64,000 bases of DNA from Pogonophryne albipinna (Eukaryota > Chordata > Actinopteri > Perciformes > Artedidraconidae). Below the pieces are notes generated by a model. It saw nothing but the letters and a program-made list of their open reading frames with translations, was not told the DNA's origin and searched no databases. Location of the stretch: the NCBI GenBank assembly GCA_028583405.1, contig CM053246.1:5735620-5799619 (forward strand), in the 5' to 3' direction. Below are positions 60,100 through 64,000 of this stretch, piece after piece (the stretch's first letter is position 1; each line of letters opens with the position of its first letter). A program made the position numbers and the translations under genes.

Positions 60100-60239
60100 A
60101 AGACAGAGGCCTGCCTTTTGGTGATAATAATTCATCATCTGTGTTGTCAAAGATTTGTAACCGTGTGGCAGCACTAAGTCAGACATCTCAACACCTTAAA
60201 TAGATGAAACTTGAACGACAGTATCTGCATGGCTAGAAG

Positions 60240-61178
60240 CAGTGGCGTAACTACCAACGGTGCAGCCGGTGCAAGGGGCTCATGCAGGGGCTCATGCATC
60301 CAAAAAAATGTTTTTTTTGTTTTTTTTTTGACCGGTTCACGCAGTCTTCAAAGTAACCAAGCAACCTAAATTAATTTGTAATTTGTCTGTCCAATGACCT
60401 TGCTCCCTTTCATGTCATGTGATACCTTGCGTGACGAGCGAACCTGTACTGTGCTGTAGCTAGCAGCAGCAAGTTCGGCAGCATTATAAAAAATGTAATC
60501 GCTTGCATTTATAATGTACAACAAACCAAAGCACCAGAGCGGCGCTCAAAAGAGAAAGGACAAGAGAGAACAAGGAGATGTAACAGCTAGACTGATAAAA
60601 TTAGACCGTTTTTTTAGTCATACATCATCCTCGAAATCGAGCGCTAACGTTAGCAATGTTGACGTGCAGCGGCAGCCGGAGCCGGAGGCTAACGATAGCT
60701 CACCTCCATCATTACCATCTAGCTCCACAAGTGAAGCTGTATCCGTGGCCGTGGCTGTGCAACCTTCTTCTCCAGCCAGCCAGGAGGAGAGGCTGGATTT
60801 GGCTGTGGTCCAACAGTACCCCCAAGGGCCCCAACCGATAGGGGACTCTATGGCGCTATTGAGACCCCCGGCGCCAAGATCAAAAGCTATATTGTAGCAA
60901 CCGGTCTATGTAGGCCTACCGGCCCATTCCCCAGAGACAAACATCAAGGAAACAGGTTTAATCCTCTTCCTAGTTCGCTGTGCCGTTGTCAGTCTGTGGT
61001 GGTCTGAGGCCAGGGCAGGCTGTTGTTGATAGCCTATACATGTGGCGCTTCTGAGTGGTTGTGTATGTCCGTGTGTGTGTGAGCGCATCAGCGTGCGCTT
61101 ATGTTTGGGGCAATAGTGGGGGGGGGGGCCCAAAACAATATTTGCACCGGGGCCAATCACAACCTTGTTACGCCACTG
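60240..61178 (+). mobile_element. hAT element with N-terminal transposase frame
   Basis: Perfect 12-bp ends CAGTGGCGTAAC and GTTACGCCACTG, with a perfect 8-bp target duplication GCTAGAAG (60232-60239 and 61179-61186). A deletion derivative that keeps only the start of its transposase. Confidence 0.95.
60514..60897 (+). pseudogene. hAT transposase N-terminal fragment
   Basis: A 127-residue frame starts MYNKPKHQSGAQKRKDKREQ and continues RLIKLDRFFSHTSSSK, then a Pro/Glu/Ser-rich linker. This is the N-terminus of hAT transposases related to ZMYM1-type proteins. The frame ends before the zinc-finger and catalytic domains, so it is a remnant. Confidence 0.75.
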
Positions 61179-61186
61179 GCTAGAAG

Positions 61187-63050
61187 TTAGTAGAAAAGTC
61201 CTCGCGAGGTGGAGCTCATTTCACTTGTGTCTTCTTTTTCTTCTTCTCTCACTGATGGGGCCAGTCTAAACCAAGTCTAGAAGAAGAATATATTGATACC
61301 TTCAGGGGGAGAGATACCCCAGTGAACTGAGAGCTAATGGAGATGGTGGCCTCACAAGGGGGAATCTTGACCTTGGCCCCTTTTTGTAAAAGCTTTGCCC
61401 CTGTAGCAAACAATTGCAGGGAGGGGCTGCGCGGGTGTAGTCTGAGTGTGTGAGTGTGTTGAGTGAACATTTGTTTGTGCTCTGGCTGAGGCTGTTGCCG
61501 TAATGTAGTCCAGCCTTTTCCCATCTATCAACATGGTGTAAAGCTGCTGTGTGTACAATGTGTACCGTGAGGTGGAAGCTCCCAGGGCGAGACAAAGGCC
61601 CGGCCAGACGCCTCAGTGTTTCCTGAGCGGCAGCATCTGTCTGCTATCCAGCACCGCTGGGGAACGGCATCAACAAATCCATACTGCCTGGACCGTGCAG
61701 ACTTCACCACCGCCTGCTCAACCTTTTGTAAATCGGCATTTTGATGACAATTCCCAGTGTTGCGTTGTTCCCAATCAATACACACAGAGCGGACACCTTA
61801 ATAGACACAGAAAACTGCTGCTTGGCCGCTGTATCTCTGGGCTGCGGAGACTGACACCCTGTCTGACTGATCAATAAGTGGCACGGTGCACAAGCTTAGC
61901 CCTGCCCACTCTGCTATCACACACGGGCCCGCTTTCCTCCGGCAGCGGGGAAGAACTGCCCAGCAACTCCCCAAGGTGGATGAATCGGAGATGTTACATG
62001 TGAACTGGCTGTCAAAACGATTCTGTCATCTCCCCTTCTCTCCGGTGTTTAAAGATGCTGACACACTGTGTTTGGGGTACCAATGTCTTGTTTAGAAGTG
62101 ATGGAGGCTTTTAGCCTTTTTTTCTAAACTCCCTTTATCCGTTTAAGTGTGCACTCAAGTGTTAGAATTTCTATTTCACCTGCCACAGACGTCTCCAGGC
62201 ACATTGTGCGCACTCACAGCTTCCTTCAGGTCATCTGGCCAGACCCTTCTTTGAATTTACACACTTACTAGTTATGAAGGTCACTTATCTTCAGATTCTT
62301 TATACTTCTATTATATTACTTGTATTTATTTTGTGATCCCTTGGCCTTGACACAGACACTCTGGTCAAATGTGCGATGTTTAGCTATGTTGCTTTCATAA
62401 CATGTTCTTACAGAATAATGACTAGACACTTTTAAAACACACATATATGTTTATTTGACTTGCTTTGTCTAACTGTTTTACTAATGTGTGTTCGTAAATT
62501 TGACATAAATGTAATTGGAAATGTCATGGTGATAACTATAAGCACACTTTGTTCACTCTTAGCAATGAATCTCCGCTTCAGCAGCACTTACAGACATCAG
62601 ACTTTCCAGGTTTATTCCTCTATTTTCTTCATATTCTTAGTGTTGGTTATATTTCATTCATAGCCTGATTTATCCACCATTTTATTTATTATTCCTAATT
62701 TTTTAATGGCTGTTGACAGTATATTTTTATTTATTTATGTAGTCATACACATCAAATAAACCCTCTCAGTATAAACATTTTATACTAATATGTCAACTAA
62801 TCTTACAAATCTATTTTCAGAAAAACTTGTCATATAAAAAATGATTGACTTCATTTAAGTGATCAACCGGTGAAATGTCATGGTGATATTGATTAGTTAA
62901 ATTGATAACCTTATTTATTTACCTGTAGTGTCTACTTTTAACCTACATTTTAATTGTGCTTAAAATTCTAGAAGATGCTTAGGATTTAAGACTTTGTATG
63001 TATTTGTGATGGTGTTAAGTGAATATTGTGCAGATAGTGAGTTGAGATGA
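61187..63050. other. Intergenic DNA, no gene recognised
   Basis: Mixed-composition to AT-rich DNA. No exon-like frame with good splice sites, no delimitable transposon. Confidence 0.45.
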
Positions 63051-63262
63051 AGCAGTGAGTAAAGAAGGCCAGATCAGATTCAGCTTTGGATCATTAATGT
63101 TTCAGAGGACGCCAGAAGGAGAATGGGAGAGTCACTGCCGGGATCCATTTCCTTTCACTGTGGCTTTGTCATTTTGGATCAATCCCACCCAACGTAGGCC
63201 TTTTGTGGCTCCTCTCTAATGGGGAGATTGGCAACAAACTGGCACGTGATAAAACGATTTCA
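63051..63262. promoter_or_regulatory. Candidate conserved non-coding element
   Basis: A 200-bp stretch of balanced composition, without repeats or open frames, containing homeodomain- and zinc-finger-like words (GATCATTAATG, AATCCCACCC). In human GFI1 lies beyond GLMN and RPAP2, so developmental enhancers are plausible here. This is inference from texture only. Confidence 0.2.
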
Positions 63263-64000
63263 AGGTGTTGGGTTTATGATATGGTTTTAATATGAGCAAA
63301 CAATTCAGTCACTTTTCATGGATAAAATAGATTGTTGTGGAAAGCATCATTTGACCAGCAGGGTCTCTCAACAAAGAGGACCTATGCATGAAGTAATGAT
63401 TCCCCCTCTCTGGCTTCCTCTTCCCCAGCCTTGTCCCATTGTAGGCCTCTGGGGCTGCTGAAGTACTTACCATCCTACTCCTCTATGCTGTGATCCCACC
63501 ATGGCATTACTCTGCTTTGATCCTGCTGCAGTCTGACACATGACCACACAGACCCCTGAATGGGCATTAGCACTGGCTTCAGCAAACCCAGCATCTGTGC
63601 CTCCCAGCACTGCCACTGCTCAAATCATTCATTAAATCAGAACACAAAAAGTAACTTTACTTGAATGCCTCAGCATAAATATTTGATCATGGCTGAGAAT
63701 AAATCTTTGTCATTTTGTTCTCCTTCCTCCTGCTGTGGGCCCCTTATAGATCTTCCTCGCCTCCTCTCTCTTAGCTATTTAGATACAGGCACATGCATGG
63801 CTGGGTCATTTGTGAAATGGATCTTATGCATCTTTTAGAAAGATTCCTAGCTGCCATCAGGCCAGGTTAAGGTTGTCATATGTCTTATGGTGTTATGTTC
63901 TGAAAGAGGCTACCGGTTGGAGGCACTAAACATTCCTCTGTTTTAACACTAGTTCATTTACATGTTGGCCACACAATCTGCTTGTACTGTACATGCTTTG
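63263..64000. other. Intergenic DNA to the window end
   Basis: No gene, RNA or delimitable repeat recognised. Confidence 0.45.

Overview
The window is vertebrate, almost certainly a percomorph-type teleost fish. The exons are short and phase-matched with GT-AG introns, AATAAA signals are present, the introns are full of fish-type DNA transposons and LINE tails, and the proteins resemble human genes of chromosome 1p22. Gene order is ephx4 (+, 3' end only) - btbd8 (+) - spo16/C1orf146 homologue (+) - glmn (-), the same order and orientation as in human.

Layout. 1-3815: last three coding exons and 3' UTR of ephx4, a predicted membrane-linked alpha/beta-hydrolase. 3816-8909: intergenic DNA with inverted-repeat debris, a 45-bp minisatellite and the probable btbd8 promoter. 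8925-43545: btbd8, 18 coding exons that join in phase to a 1535-residue protein with two BTB domains, a BACK-like helical region and a long disordered tail that corresponds to human KIAA1107 (APache). 44377-46185: spo16, five exons, 172 residues, a meiotic recombination factor. 46393-53895: glmn, 18 coding exons, 601 residues, the RBX1-binding inhibitor of cullin-RING ligases. The last two genes converge and their 3' UTRs appear to overlap. 53896-64000: no gene recognised; repeats and possible conserved non-coding DNA. In human the next genes are RPAP2 and GFI1; neither is visible here.

The introns of btbd8 are a transposon graveyard. At least ten hAT-family insertions can be delimited by terminal inverted repeats plus 8-bp target duplications, across the window as a whole. 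Several are nested: a hAT within a LINE within a hAT; a hAT within a hAT; hATs that split a tRNA-derived SINE and a MITE. Several carry decayed BED zinc-finger or C-terminal transposase coding. LINE 3' ends (L2/CR1-like reverse transcriptase) lie in btbd8 introns 2 and 3, a glmn intron, and the 3' intergenic region.

The four genes do not form an operon or pathway; they are neighbours by conserved synteny. I found no clear undescribed system. The most checkable observations are the single-gene btbd8/KIAA1107 structure, the spo16/glmn 3' overlap, the uncertain glmn start, the nested insertion series, and an unassigned open frame inside glmn intron 2.
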